Assembly (NCBI GenBank): GCA_921293015.1
Contig: OV121089.1
Location: 44,835,220-44,899,219, forward strand
DNA length: 64,000 nucleotides
Direction of reading: 5' to 3'
DNA from: Phorcus lineatus
Taxonomy: Eukaryota > Mollusca > Gastropoda > Trochida > Trochidae
Made by a program: the position numbers and the translations under genes
Part shown: piece by piece, positions 31,704 to 44,350 of the stretch
How positions within the stretch are numbered: position 1 is the first letter of the stretch
How the letters are laid out: each line of letters opens with the position of its first letter
The notes under the pieces: model-generated
Database searches by the model: none
Seen by the model: the letters and a program-made list of their open reading frames with translations, nothing else
Told to the model about the DNA's origin: nothing

Positions 31704-34700
31704 GATCAGAGATACATGCCATTCAGACAGTGATCAGAGATACATGCAAATTAGACAGTGATCAGAGATACATGCCATTCAGACAGTGGTCAGAGATACA
31801 TGCCATTCAGACAGTGATCAGAGATACATGCAAATTAGACAGTGATCAGAGATACATGCCATTCAGACAGTGGTCAGAGATACATGCCATTCAGACAGTG
31901 GTCAGAGATACATGCCATTCAGACAGTGATCAGAGATACATGCCATTCAGACAGTGATCAGAGATACATGCAAATTAGACAGTGATCAGAGATACATGCA
32001 AATTAGACAGTGATCAGAGATACATGCCATTCAGACAGTGGTCAGAGATACATGCAAATTAGACAGTGATCAGAGATACATGCAAATTAGACAGTGATCA
32101 GAGATACATGCAAATTAGACAGTGATCAGAGATACATGCCATTCAGATAGTGATCAGAGATGCATGCAAATTAGACAGTGATCAGAGATACATGCCATTC
32201 AGACAGTGATCAGAGATACATGCAAATTAGACAGTGATCAGAGATACATGCCATTCAGATAGTGATCAGAGATGCATGCCATTCAGATAGTGATCAGAGA
32301 TACATGCCATTCAGACAGTGATCAGAGATACATGCAAATTAGACAGTGATCAGAGATACATGCCATTCAGACAGTGGTCAGAGATACATGCAAATTAGAC
32401 AGTGATCAGAGATACATGCAAATTAGACAGTGATCAGAGATACATGCCATTCAGACAGTGGTCAGAGATACATGCAAATTAGACAGTGATCAGAGATACA
32501 TGCCATTCAGATAGTGATCAGAGATGCATGCCATTCAGATAGTGATCAGAGATACATGCCATTCAGACAGTGATCAGAGATACATGCAAATTAGACAGTG
32601 ATCAGAGATACATGCAAATTAGACAGTGATCAGAGATACATGCAAATTAGACAGTGATCAGAGATACATGCCATTCAGACAGTGGCCAGAGATACATGCC
32701 ATTCAGACAGTGATCAGAGATACATGCAAATTAGACAGTGATCAGAGATACATGCAAATTAGACAGTGATCAGAGATACATGCAAATTAGACAGTGATCA
32801 GAGATACATGCAAATCAGACAGTGATCAGAGATACATGCAAATTAGACAGTGATCAGAGATACATGCCATTCAGACAGTGGTCAGAGATACATGCAAATT
32901 AGACAGTGATCAGAGATACATGCCATTCAGATAGTGATCAGAGATGCATGCCATTCAGATAGTGATCAGAGATACATGCCATTCAGACAGTGATCAGAGA
33001 TACATGCAAATTAGACAGTGATCAGAGATACATGCAAATTAGACAGTGATCAGAGATACATGCAAATTAGACAGTGATCAGAGATACATGCCATTCAGAC
33101 AGTGGTCAGAGATACATGCAAATTAGACAGTGATCAGAGATACATGCAAATTAGACAGTGATCAGAGATACATGCCATTCAGACAGTGGTCAGAGATACA
33201 TGCAAATTAGACAGTGATCAGAGATACATGCCATTCAGATAGTGATCAGAGATGCATGCCATTCAGATAGTGATCAGAGATACATGCCATTCAGACAGTG
33301 ATCAGAGATACATGCAAATTAGACAGTGATCAGAGATACATGCAAATTAGACAGTGATCAGAGATACATGCAAATTAGACAGTGATCAGAGATACATGCC
33401 ATTCAGACAGTGGCCAGAGATACATGCCATTCAGACAGTGATCAGAGATACATGCAAATTAGACAGTGATCAGAGATACATGCAAATTAGACAGTGATCA
33501 GAGATACATGCAAATTAGACAGTGATCAGAGATACATGCAAATCAGACAGTGATCAGAGATACATGCAAATTAGACAGTGATCAGAGATACATGCCATTC
33601 AGACAGTGGTCAGAGATACATGCAAATTAGACAGTGATCAGAGATACATGCCATTCAGATAGTGATCAGAGATGCATGCCATTCAGATAGTGATCAGAGA
33701 TACATGCCATTCAGACAGTGATCAGAGATACATGCAAATTAGACAGTGATCAGAGATACATGCAAATTAGACAGTGATCAGAGATACATGCAAATTAGAC
33801 AGTGATCAGAGATACATGCCATTCAGACAGTGGTCAGAGATACATGCCATTCAGATAGTGATCAGAGATACATGCCATTCAGACAGTGGTCAGAGATACA
33901 TGCAAATTAGACAGTGATCAGAGATACATGCCATTCAGATAGTGATCAGAGATACATGCCATTCAGATAGTGATCAGAGATACATCCCATTCAGACAGTG
34001 ATCAGAGATACATGCCATTCAGATAGTGATCAGAGATACATGCAAATTAGACAGTGATCAGAGATACATGCAAATTAGACAGTGATCAGAGATACATGCC
34101 ATTCAGACAGTGGTCAGAGATACATGCCATTCAGATAGTGATCAGAGATACATGCAAATCAGACAGTGGTCAGACATACATGCAAATTAGACAGTGATCA
34201 GAGATACATGCCATTCAGATAGTGATCAGAGATACATGCCATTCAGATAGTGATCAGAGATACATGCCATTCAGACAGTGATCAGAGATACATGCCATTC
34301 AGATAGTGATCAGAGATACATGCAAATTAGACAGTGATCAGAGATACATGCAAATTAGACAGTGATCAGAGATACATGCCATTCAGACAGTGGTCAGAGA
34401 TACATGCCATTCAGACAGTGATCAGAGATACATGCAAATCAGACAGTGGTCAGACATACATGCAAATTAGACAGTGATCAGAGATACATGCAAATTAGAC
34501 AGTGATCAGAGATACATGCCATTCAGACAGTGGTCAGAGATACATGCCATTCAGACAGTGATCAGAGATACATGCAAATCAGACAGTTGTCAGACATACA
34601 TGCAAATTAGACAGTGATCAGAGATACATGCCATTCAGACAATGATCAGAGATACATGCCATTTAGACAGTGGTCAGAGATACATGCAAATTAGACAATG

Positions 34701-35091
34701 ATCAGAGATACATGCCATTTAGACAGTGATCAGAGATACATGCCATTCAGACAGTGGTCAGAGATACATGCCATTCAGACAGTGATCAGAGATACATGCC
34801 ATTCAGACAGTGGTCAGAGATACATGCAAATTAGACAATGATCAGAGATACATGCAAATTAGACAGTGATCAGAGATACATGCCATTCAGACAGTGGTCA
34901 GAGATACATGCCATTCAGACAGTGATCAGAGATACATGCAAATCAGACAGTGGTCAGACATACATGCAAATTAGACAGTGATCAGAGATACATGCCATTC
35001 AGACAGTGATCAGAGATACATGCAAATTAGACAATGATCAGAGATACATGCCATTTAGACAGTGGTCAGACATACATGCAAATTAGACAGT
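31704..35091. repeat. 28-bp minisatellite, 121 units (3388 bp)
   Basis: The unit begins GATCAGAGATAC. Two main versions exist: ATGCAAATTAGACAGT and ATGCCATTCAGACAGT, with minor variants (GGTCAG, GATAGT, GATGCATG, GACATAC). The span 31704-35091 is 3388 bp, exactly 121 x 28, so insertions or deletions are absent or cancel. Higher-order structure is present: the marked GATGCATGCC unit recurs at 32523, 32943, 33251 and 33671, spacings 420, 308, 420, giving a 728-bp (26-unit) super-repeat. The array starts 44 bp after the donor of exon A, in the intron. It is not a CRISPR: there are no spacers. Confidence 0.95.
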
Positions 35092-38000
35092 GATTAAAAA
35101 ACGTGAAGGTCTTATACTCAGGATCACACTATCTGCAATAGTTCAAATTCTTATACTTTTTTCGGGTCGAATCCAGATTGAAGGATTCAACCCCAGACCT
35201 CCAGAGTCTGGCAACACCGCCAGCATTGACAATACAGCAGCAGATTGCTGCTAACTAACTTGCATATTTCGCCTCGTCAAGAACAAGTACAAGAATGTGT
35301 ACGATTGCAGATAATGTGATCCCAAGTTTAACTCTATTACAACTAGGAATGCCTCCACTGAAGACTAACTTAACCCAATATCCTACCTCTACAACACAAA
35401 GTTGATTATATATCAATAATTAGGCAGTCATCTATATTCCCTGCCATCTGAATTAATTTGTCACGATCTTCATTGATTGTCTGATACATAATACTGTAAA
35501 ATATAAATAACTCAAAATAAACAACTCTCAAATAAGTACATTACATGTTCTTTTGAGTTTGGTCCAGAATTAAAGCATATGACCATTTTTCAAGTCAAAG
35601 TGCACCTTAAATGATGTCATATGGTAACAAAAATTTTTAATTTCAAAAATAGCAATAGGTTTAAGTTGTATGTTTAGATAAACACTTAAGAAAAAGTTGA
35701 AACTGTGGGGGTGGGGGAATAAAAAAATGATAAAGAGGTTTTTTTAAGTTGTGGAAAATACTGTGTATGTATGATTTCAACAATGTCAAGACTGTTACTC
35801 TCTTGATGCATGATTCAAGGAAGACCCACTTATCATATGCAAACTTTGGTGTTATTGTATTTATAGCCAGTGTCCTTCAATATAGAGTAGATATTGTCAC
35901 AACACAGGAATGTGGACCATTAATTCACATTCTGACAGTGTAGAAAGGCATTCCTCTCACAGGTTTACCTGCACGCTGGTAGAGCCAGTCCTAATCTTGT
36001 CAAATACCTGGATTGGTGCTGGAACACGGGCATGTGAGGGAAGAATTAGAACAAAGGAACAGAAATCCAAATAAGATTTTTAAAATTAAAACATTTTTAA
36101 GCATTTAGGTAGATCTAAATCTATAAATGGGGCTGATACCTAGTGCAGCTTGTGAGGCAACAATGGGAATGATCTAACTATAAGAATTACAGAGGTAAAG
36201 AATCACAATTGTAGTTATTCAAGATACAGCAAATTTATTTTACCCCTTCTCCAAAAGTACATAATGTCATCTTCCCAGATTTCATCATGCTTAACAGATT
36301 TCAGGTGACTTCACCCAGATCCCTGATTGGTATTGGACAAAAATATTTACAATATTTGTGAATACATTAAGTTAAAATGGAACTAAAATTGAGAGAAAAC
36401 TAGTATTTTATTTAGAAACATAAATGTTATCAATTTTATTAGCTTTGTATGACATACAAACAAGCAATAAATCATTCCATAATGAATACTAAATATTGAC
36501 AGATAAGTGTAATTATAAGGATCTAAGAATTTATTGTAGCACCAGCAATGTTTTTCTCCTTACTTTCTCTGTTTCAATCCAATATTGAGGTCAATTACTT
36601 ACCCATATACATAGTGATGTTGATTATCCACACACACAAAACTGAGATGCTGCAGGTGAAATAGTTTTTGAAGTAATTTTTTTTATAAAATGTGTCCTGT
36701 GCAACTAAACTTCTCAATCACCTCTCATTCACACAGGAACACATGTGGTTGTATCTACATATCCATCGCAAGGGTTAGTTCTCCAACTATCAAGCCCTAG
36801 ACATGCATAACTACTTTTCATTGTATAACAATTCCTGTTTCTATTGTTTGGCAATCTAAGTTAGCCCAAGGCATGATTTGGTGGCTTGGGCTGAAGAGCT
36901 GATCAAGATAAACTTACATGCATGGGAAAATTAGAAAATGTTTTCTAAGGAAAATATCATGATCATTTATGTAATCACAGAATTATTCAAAATTAATTTT
37001 GATTTTCATCAGATCTTAATTTGAACTTTCAATGGTGTCTGTAAATGTAGAAATTGACCTAGACCCTTGTGAGTTTGAGGTAATTAAGATGAAAATCAGA
37101 CAAGCAGTGTTTACTTATTGATGTCTTCCCTTATCTTCTTTGCCTTTCATTTGTACGTCTTGACTTAGATATATCATCCTCATTTGAAATATGAACTAGC
37201 TGGTGCTTATGTAATTATAAGTAAATATATATGTACCATATATTTAACATTATAGATTTTAACTAACAAAATAATTAAAATTTAGTCAGTTTTTACAGTC
37301 AAGCAGTTTTGAGTAAGAATTAGTATGCCTTTTGAATTAAGAAATTGTTGGTAACGTAAATAACTCACTCCTACACACTAAGGGAGGTAACTCTGTAACA
37401 TTAACCTGTCACTAATACGAAGAGTCCTCTCTATAAAATCATTGCTAGTTACTTTCAAGGCAACTGGAGACACATTAGCAAATTATGAATATGGGACTTA
37501 AGGAGATCTAAGAATTTTTTTTTTTTTAAATAGAATATTTATTTTGAAAGATCATGTAATAACATCAAATGAACAAATCAAGTTTTGAGGAAATTCAACT
37601 TCTCAATGGAGTGAACAAGAAGACGTTAACTTTCCAGCAAACTTTGTTTTTCGTTCATTTTAACAACTTCAAAAATTGCTTATTTGTTCAATTATAGTAA
37701 ATTTTCAACTATATATAATGGACAAAGGGGTTATTTTGTAAAGCGGTTGCAGACTTAAAAACTATTAGAAGTTTCACAAGCTGCTGTAAAATCCTGCTTA
37801 TTGACTGAAATATCTTCTTGCATCTTCATAACAGTAAATGATCTACTGTTTTATTACTTTTCCTTACCTTGAATTATCAAAAGTTTGCTTGCAAGCTTTA
37901 TCTACAAACTTGTATGTTAGTGTCAGCAGAAAACAGGGATTTACATTCTGCAGTATAGGAATTCTCATGAAATGTGTGTTATACAAAAGAAAAGGTCGAT

Positions 38001-38197
38001 TATGGATTATAAATTTTCAGGGGGTAAGGATCAATATTTTTTCCAAAAATGGGAAAAGGGGAGGGGGTCAACTAACTTACATGCAATTTATCTAAAAATA
38101 TAACTTAAAGGGTGTGTGTGTTTGATGGAGCTGGTTGGAGGATGTACCACTGAAATAATTTAGATAAGATTATTTTATCTGTTTCACATGTTGACAG
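35092..38197. other. Remainder of the intron between exons A and B
   Basis: AT-rich, without exons. A SINE-like fragment may lie at about 35164-35225, where the complement of GGATTCAACC (35183-35192) resembles a B box (GGTTGAATCC). The rest holds no recognisable element. Confidence 0.45.
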
Positions 38198-38329
38198 AGA
38201 AAGCAGAAAGATGACCACAAGCCCCTGGAGGAGAAGATTAAGGCTCTCAAGAAGAGAAATGCTGAGTTGGCAGCTATTGCCCGAAGACTGGAAGAAAAGG
38301 CAAAACATCTTCAGCAGGAAAACACAAAG
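38198..38329 (+). CDS. RIMBP: RIM-binding protein, coiled-coil exon B (44 codons, phase 0-0)
   Basis: The acceptor TGTTGACAG precedes the exon; the donor is AAG/GTACTC. The peptide contains LEEKIKALKKRNAELAAIA and RRLEEKAKHLQQENTK. This lines up, from memory of human TSPOAP1 (RIM-BP1), with its amino-terminal block containing LKRKNAELAVIAKRLEERA. The match of KxxNAELAxIAxRLEE is specific enough to name the family. RIM-BPs bridge RIM and voltage-gated calcium channels at presynaptic active zones. The function of this coiled coil is probably self-association or partner binding, which is inferred. Its length of 132 nt keeps frame if skipped. Confidence 0.85.
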
Positions 38330-38731
38330 GTACTCAGGGTTTAAGAGATTTTAAGAAAAATCAGTTAGTTACATATACTGATCATGATATATGATTTCAT
38401 GTCTAAACTAACAACATTAATGGATATATTGCTGTAATTTGCTTACTTTTGTGACTTTATTTCCATTTATTCCTTGATCAAGTGGTATATACACGTAATT
38501 ACATGAAGAGTAGGAGTAGGCAAAAAAGTTAAAGCAATAAAGTAAAATATACAAATGGAAGTTATGCTGATTAATATATTGATATTATGAGCTTATTTAT
38601 ATGTTATTCTGGTCTTATATCTTATTCTTATATAAAAGAGCAACTTGTAGGAATTAGGAAAGACAAGATGACTAGTTTTTAATTAATTATTTTACTTTTC
38701 ATTAATTCACTTATCTCTATTCTATTTTCAG
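38330..38731. other. RIMBP: Intron between exons B and C
   Basis: 402 bp, AT-rich, GT...AG ends (GTACTC ... CTATTTTCAG). No repeats or other signals recognised. Confidence 0.8.
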
Positions 38732-38917
38732 AAATCGAAAGAGGAAACTGTGCATGATTCTGAGCAACTCAAACGATTGTTTGCTCGGCAGAGAGCAAAG
38801 GATTTGGCGGAACATGCCAAGAACATGTTGACGAAGGATCGCGAGATAGAAGAACTACGCAAGAAATGTCAGGAATTAGCAGATCAACTCAGCAACGGAG
38901 ATTATCTTGCTCCAGAG
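38732..38917 (+). CDS. RIMBP: RIM-binding protein, coiled-coil exon C (62 codons, phase 0-0)
   Basis: The acceptor is TCTATTTTCAG and the donor GAG/GTTGGT. The peptide has EQLKRLFARQRAKDLAEHAK, then LTKDREIEELRKKCQELADQ. Human TSPOAP1, as I recall it, has ARQRARDLSE, LLAKDKQIAALQREC and REL at the same place, directly after the exon B block, so order and motif both agree. This ARQRA-DL block is the best family marker in the window. The predicted helix ends near SNGDYLAPE. The donor (GTTGGT) is weaker than average. Codon use is clearly coding and GC content is above the intron background. Confidence 0.87.
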
Positions 38918-40480
38918 GTTGGTTAAATGTCTTTGAAATGTGCCCAAACCCAGGAGATTTGTAGGTTCCATTACGATATCAGTTTTCTTCCCGTCGGTAG
39001 GTTGCGTAATGGCAGTGATTTCCAAATGAGAGATTGTGTCCAATTTACTTAAGGATTTGTCTTTTTCACTCTATGAAGTTCTTCTGTAAATGCATGCTGA
39101 CTTTTCATTCTTTACAAGTTGTATAAGGACTGGTCCAGATATTTCCTTTTAGAGACAGCCTGTACGTGGGTTAATTGTTGGAGTCACATATACCACACTT
39201 TGTGAAGGGTGTTATCATATTAAAGAATGATGACTGTTGCTGAAAGAATAATTTTATAATGTAATATATAGATACCAAGGATGTTTTCATGTCAAACATG
39301 GAAACTTATCTAAAGCAGGTAGAAGATCAAATTGTAAGGTAGAAAGGCAAATTATTTAGGTTTCAGCAGATTTTTAGAAGTAATTTGAATTTGAAAATAT
39401 TCTCATTTTGAGATGAAAATGTGAGATATTTAAATAAAGTAATTGATATTGTTATACATTGGGTTCAGACGTATGTAAGCCAAACTGATTACCATGAAAA
39501 TCATCTTTAACTGTCTAAATGCTGAAGAGTGTTTTGGAACCAATCTATCTGACAAATGTACCGGAAGACAAACAGAACTTAGAGTTAAAATCCTAGATTG
39601 CAACCAAGTTTATGTATACTTAAATATACGAAAGTATTACATATAATCTGCAAGTATTGGGTAAAACATCTAGAAAAACCAGTCATGATTCCCTTGTTGA
39701 ATACAAGTAAAATGTAACAAAATTCAGCAAAGCAAATTGTTACGCTCTAAACTTCATTTCAGTGAATGGAAACTATCAATCATTTCATTCAAAAAATACC
39801 CTACACAAATATTTTCTGCAAAGTTAGTTGCAAGCCAAACACTAAGAAATAGTACCTGAAAGAAAGCAAGAAGACTCTTTTTAGATTTTACTCCTAAGAG
39901 TCGATTTGTTAAATGCAATAATTTCCAGTGAAGACAAAATGTCTGATGTACATAGCAATTATGGCTTCATTCTTTATATGTTTCAAAAATTACGTTTGCT
40001 TGCATGAGATAACTTATGTCTCTCGGGAGAGAATTCTTAGCTTTAATTCAAATGAGCTTGGCAGCTCTGTTCCCAAATGACCTGCCGTTTAAAGATTTCA
40101 TTTGATGAAGAGATGTAAAATAGATGTACGACAAAGAATTCTTATTGACTGTTTATCTTTCAAAAATCGATAATCATATATATTTTAATGTATTGTCTCT
40201 TATAGCGTCCTGGTGGCTTGTACATCTTTTAATGTATATACATGTGAAATGTTTTATTGAATGTACAAGATGAGACACAAATTCTCAAACACACACTCTC
40301 TCTCTCTCTCTCTCCTCTCCTCTCCTCTCTGTAAACTCTTTTTTTTATTATACACTGTTAACAATGTGTTATGGTAAAAGGGTTGCAAGAATCAGTAAGT
40401 GTTGTTTAGGATTGCAGAGATACTGCACCATGATATAAATCTTTATTCGTTATAATTGTAAAATGCAATTCTGATTTCAG
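38918..40480. other. RIMBP: Intron between exons C and D
   Basis: About 1.56 kb, AT-rich. It contains a CT-rich microsatellite at 40295-40330, about 150 bp before the exon D acceptor (CTGATTTCAG). No other element recognised. Confidence 0.8.
40295..40330. repeat. CT microsatellite
   Basis: (CA)n passing into (CT)n and (CTCCT)n. It is a likely length-variable tract. Confidence 0.9.
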
Positions 40481-40588
40481 AATGTGCAAGTTTACGAGGA
40501 GAAAGAGGAGTTGGTGACGATTATAAAACAGGCAGCGAAAGAGAGGCTACAGTTAGAGCGGCAGGTCGCCAAACAGAAACCAGGGGAG
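40481..40588 (+). CDS. RIMBP: RIM-binding protein, coiled-coil exon D (36 codons, phase 0-0)
   Basis: The acceptor is TTCTGATTTCAG and the donor GAG/GTAAGT, a textbook pair. The peptide reads NVQVYEEKEELVTIIKQAAK, then ERLQLERQVAKQKPGE. In human TSPOAP1 the matching position ends in a helix with LRLQRQIALRN; the (E)RLQLERQVA pattern fits. The four exons A-D together encode 182 residues of nearly continuous coiled coil. The next exon of the gene is not found in this window, so the protein continues beyond 64000 or through an exon I cannot recognise. Confidence 0.82.
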
Positions 40589-42630
40589 GTAAGTGGTGTC
40601 ATTTTCATCTTGTATACCTTGTAAAGAAATGATCTTTTTAATGAGGAATTATTAAATAGTCATTATTGGAACAGACAGACAGGTTTATTCAGAATTAGAG
40701 GGCCAGTGGCCCAAAGTACAATTGCAGTTACATTATGACATTATGATCACGTGACATAGACAACTGTTTAACTCGGTATTTTGAAATGGACAGCAATTGT
40801 TTAATGAAAATTGCGAAAGATTTGATGACATCAGCATTGTTTGAATTTAACAGATTATACATCGTTTGATTTGTTACATTGATACAATTTAAATACTTCT
40901 TACGACAGGTTGAAAATGCGCCACAATCTAACAATATATTAAGGTTGTCTTCTGTTTGACCATACAAACATGACATTATTGGACCAAGAATGAAGGAAAC
41001 AAAAGCACTGATCAATCGCCTAAAAGTTTGGTTTTATATACAATATTCCAATTTTGCAAACTCTTTTAATGTCTTTCTTCAATTTTATTGAACAAATATA
41101 CTCACCAGAAACCACACCCTCAATGTTCCTATTGCCTGCTGTATGCCCATGAGACCATAGACCAATGGTAGCATCTATTAATTGCAATTGGATTGTTTTA
41201 TTTCCGTTTATAAGCTAGACTGTCTCTCCATTCATCTTTAAGAACCAAATCATTTTTGTATTTTGTGCATATTCTTTTGACCTGCATCTTTGATAATTTC
41301 TTCATCTCCCCCATTGATCAATTATTTGTTTTCATATTCACCATAAAAATATGTGATTTTTATTGTTTTTCCTGGATCAAGTTGCAAGACAGGTGTGATA
41401 AATAACATAATAGATAGAGATGTATGTGATATATGGTTATAACTGTCTCTGTGATAATTTTATCTATTCTGCCTCTGATCTACTGAAATGTACGGACATG
41501 GAGTCATAGAACACAAGGATGTTAGTGATGAATTTGTAAATGTAGTTTGAAGAACAATATCTGTCATTGAATGCATGTTGTTGCTACTTTTCAAACAGTT
41601 GGGAATTTTTTAATCTCAGGTGAATGAGGGAATCTGGGAATTCTCAAGCTTGACATTGTCATTTTTAGCTCATCTGGTCTTAAATGCATTATCCACTTAC
41701 GACATAGCATTGCGTCTGTCAATCCATCCCCCTGTTAACTTTTCGCTATTTAAAATTCTTTTCCAGATTACCATTGACTCAAGGAGTCTGTATGCAAGAT
41801 TTCAGTTTACTTAGCTTCTGGGAATTGTAATTTATGGATTTGGTGAATCTGTTGCCCCTAGTACAGGCCATTGGAGCCACACCATGAAAACCTATTTTAG
41901 TCTTCTTTCCCAAAGCAAAGGGCCTGGAAAGGTAAAATCTTACGTAGAGACTACTCAGCTGATGATATCATAATCTATAGATACGGTGAACTAGTGATAA
42001 TTTCTTTAATACATTATAGAAAGCCTTATGAGATACGGAGCCAATGGCTCTATTTTATCAATTGTTCAACAACATTCACCAAAAACAATTGAAAGAGTAG
42101 TTGAACTATACTTAGGATGGGTAAATAAGCCATTAGGACAGATTTATTTCAAACAGTGTTGATGTGATCCACAATTGCTTTGAAACAACAAATAGCTTTA
42201 GTAATAACAAAATTGTGCTGTCGAATGTATTACATCTGTCTATTACAATGAATTCTTTGAAGTATCTAACATCAAATGTCATGAAACAGACATCAAATGT
42301 CGATTAATGCTAAAAACACTGTCAGGATTATGTAGACCCGGTCACTTTCTCTTTTTGTTTGTAAACGATCTTATATTAATTACATCCAGCAGTTCTAGCA
42401 GAATATGCAGATAGCATCTCCATCTGCCAATAAACAAATGAGCTCTCTCATGGCATGTGATAACATCCTTTATCAACCTTTTTATAGCACCAAAGGTCAA
42501 AACGCAAATCTTCCATAAGCCTGGTATCTTATAAAAGAAACGTCATTAAATGTTTGCTCAATACAGTTTGTAAGAAGTGCCTGCTAATGTACATTGTGAC
42601 ATATGTCGGTGAAACTTGACAGATAAATAG
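40589..42630. other. Gene-free stretch downstream of exon D
   Basis: AT-rich, without exons I can support. Short frames (for example 40728-41015 minus, 41620-41814 plus) have no recognisable product. Confidence 0.4.
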
Positions 42631-42634
42631 GGGA

Positions 42635-42900
42635 TACTAAACGACCTTCCATTTAATACTATTTTTATTAAACGAGTTGATGATTAAGTATAAAACGAGC
42701 GAAAGCAAGTTTGATACCAAATCATTAACGAGTTTAGTAAAAATAGTATAATAAAGGAAGATTAGTATTCTGTTTATTACTTTAACCTATAGTAATCAAG
42801 CATGATGCACTGACATCACAACCACACAATATTATGACATCATATGTGCAGGGGTATTACACTAGTTTAATATCGCCATATAAATATTACATTGCAATAT
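42635..42900. mobile_element. Fold-back element half, inverted orientation
   Basis: Starts GGATACTAAACGACCTTCCA, the reverse complement of the end of the copy at 48950-49305. It carries the internal hairpin arms (ATACTATTTTTATTAAACG and complement), then GTAATCAAGCATGATGC and GGGGTATTACACTAGTTTAA. A diverged member of the family at 14.9 kb. Confidence 0.7.
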
Positions 42901-43045
42901 CTTACAGTCGAGTAATAATAAGCAATCATTTATGGAATATCTTCCCTAATGCAGCTGTTCCTATAAATATTACATTGTAGTATCTTACACGGTCAGGTAT
43001 TAATAAGCAATCATTTATGGAATATCTTCCCAAATGCAGCTGGGC
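42879..43045. repeat. Tandem duplication with 83-bp period at the inner end of the fold-back element
   Basis: TATAAATATTACATTG...AATAAGCAATCATTTATGGA...CTTCCC.AATGCAGCTG occurs at 42879 and again at 42962, with few differences. Confidence 0.75.
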
Positions 43046-44094
43046 TTCTTGATAATGATATTCCTGCAGTTGGTCTAACTGTAATGATAGGATATAGTCC
43101 CAATTATTATTAGAGATTTAAGTCAGAAAATGATTTTTCAAAAATTATAGAATTCACGAATATCTGAAACATACATTTTTAAATAATTGTTGAAAATGGG
43201 ATACTAAATAGATTGGCAGCAGTCATTGGTTCAGGGATAAGTAAGAATTAAGGACAGATGTTTTTGAAGGGAGTAATTGTTAATAAATAAGTAAATAAAC
43301 AGGTATCCATTGAGATTCAAACTCTGAACACTGAATGGCAGGCTGTGTAAAGCTTATTAATCATAAAAGTTCATTAGCTTTGAATCCAGAGTTCTTGTGG
43401 GATTTGTTCATCACAAAAGCTGCAATCTGCCATTAGTTCTAATTTACTTCTTATTAGGCATAATTAGTCACTGGAAGAAACAGATATGTTCAGAAAATCT
43501 ATTGATTCTCTGACTGTGTGGCAATTCCATCACATTTGGAATATCGATTTGTCACACCCCAGTATCACTGTCACCGAAAGTGATGTAAGGAGTTTGGGAG
43601 CATCACTGTAGGGAGTTAATTACATTGACGCAGTTATTTACAACGTGTATGTGGTCATTGTGATACTTTGTAAGGTTTTATTTGCCGCGAGGAAGAGAGT
43701 GTTGGTGAGCGAGTCACCTGTTCGGTGTGATCTATGTGTGGTGGCAGGCAGTCTTTCAGCTGCGGAAGCAGTTTCCGTGCCCGCAGGAAGGGGATGTGTT
43801 TCCTTGTCGAACTGAATTACTGAGGGTCTTATTGAATAGAATTGTAATTGGGAGTTTATGTTGGCATGTAAAACATTACGGAGACATTTATTGAATAGAA
43901 TTGAAAATGGAAATATTTATGTTGTCTTGTTGAACTTTACATCGGAGGGTTTTAGCTAATAAGATTGTAATTGTGAATTTATGTTTATGAAGATCATTAT
44001 TGTGGATATATTTTTCCAAGTAGTTAAAAATTTCAGCTCATGGAAACATTCATCATTTTAGAGAACATGAATACCCAAAATGAGAATAGTACAT
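43046..44094. other. Gene-free stretch with a GC-richer patch and a 60-bp decayed repeat
   Basis: From 43680 to 43815 the sequence is CpG-richer and open in one frame (about 45 codons), but no proper acceptor and donor pair frames it. It is followed at 43801-43985 by three degenerate copies of a roughly 60-bp unit (listed separately). Confidence 0.35.
43801..43985. repeat. Degenerate tandem repeat of about 60 bp, three copies
   Basis: Each copy has TTATTGAATAGAATTG or AGCTAATAAGATTG, then TAATTG.GA and TTTATGTTG, preceded by a GAACT..AC..GGG-type start. Copies begin near 43801, 43864 and 43924. Confidence 0.6.
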
Positions 44095-44350
44095 CTTAAT
44101 AGCGGCACTAAGTGTGATACTACTTTCAGATAAAGGTTCAGGGTTCAAATCCTACAAATGGCTTGATGACCAACTTTTTGAGTTGTTGAGGACAGGTCTA
44201 CATGAATTAAGTTTTGTTGTATTTTTTCTGAAATTCACAGGTTTCACCACAGTTCATGGTATCCAAGCTTGTGCAAGCGTTCTCCCTGAGAAAACCATCC
44301 ATCCCTGATGCTATAGGTGTCATGCTCCTAACACAGTGCTAAACCCTGAA
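44095..44350 (+). mobile_element. Diverged SINE, plus orientation
   Basis: GGTTCAAATCC at 44142-44152 is a B-box match. It is followed about 90 bp later by GGTTTCACCACAGTTCATGG, GCAAGC and TTCTCCCTGAG, which correspond to the SINE body. Tail not clear. Confidence 0.55.

Noticed and set aside
31704-35091. Direct-repeat array resembling a CRISPR
   Set aside because: Units abut each other with no spacers, and the context is a eukaryotic intron.
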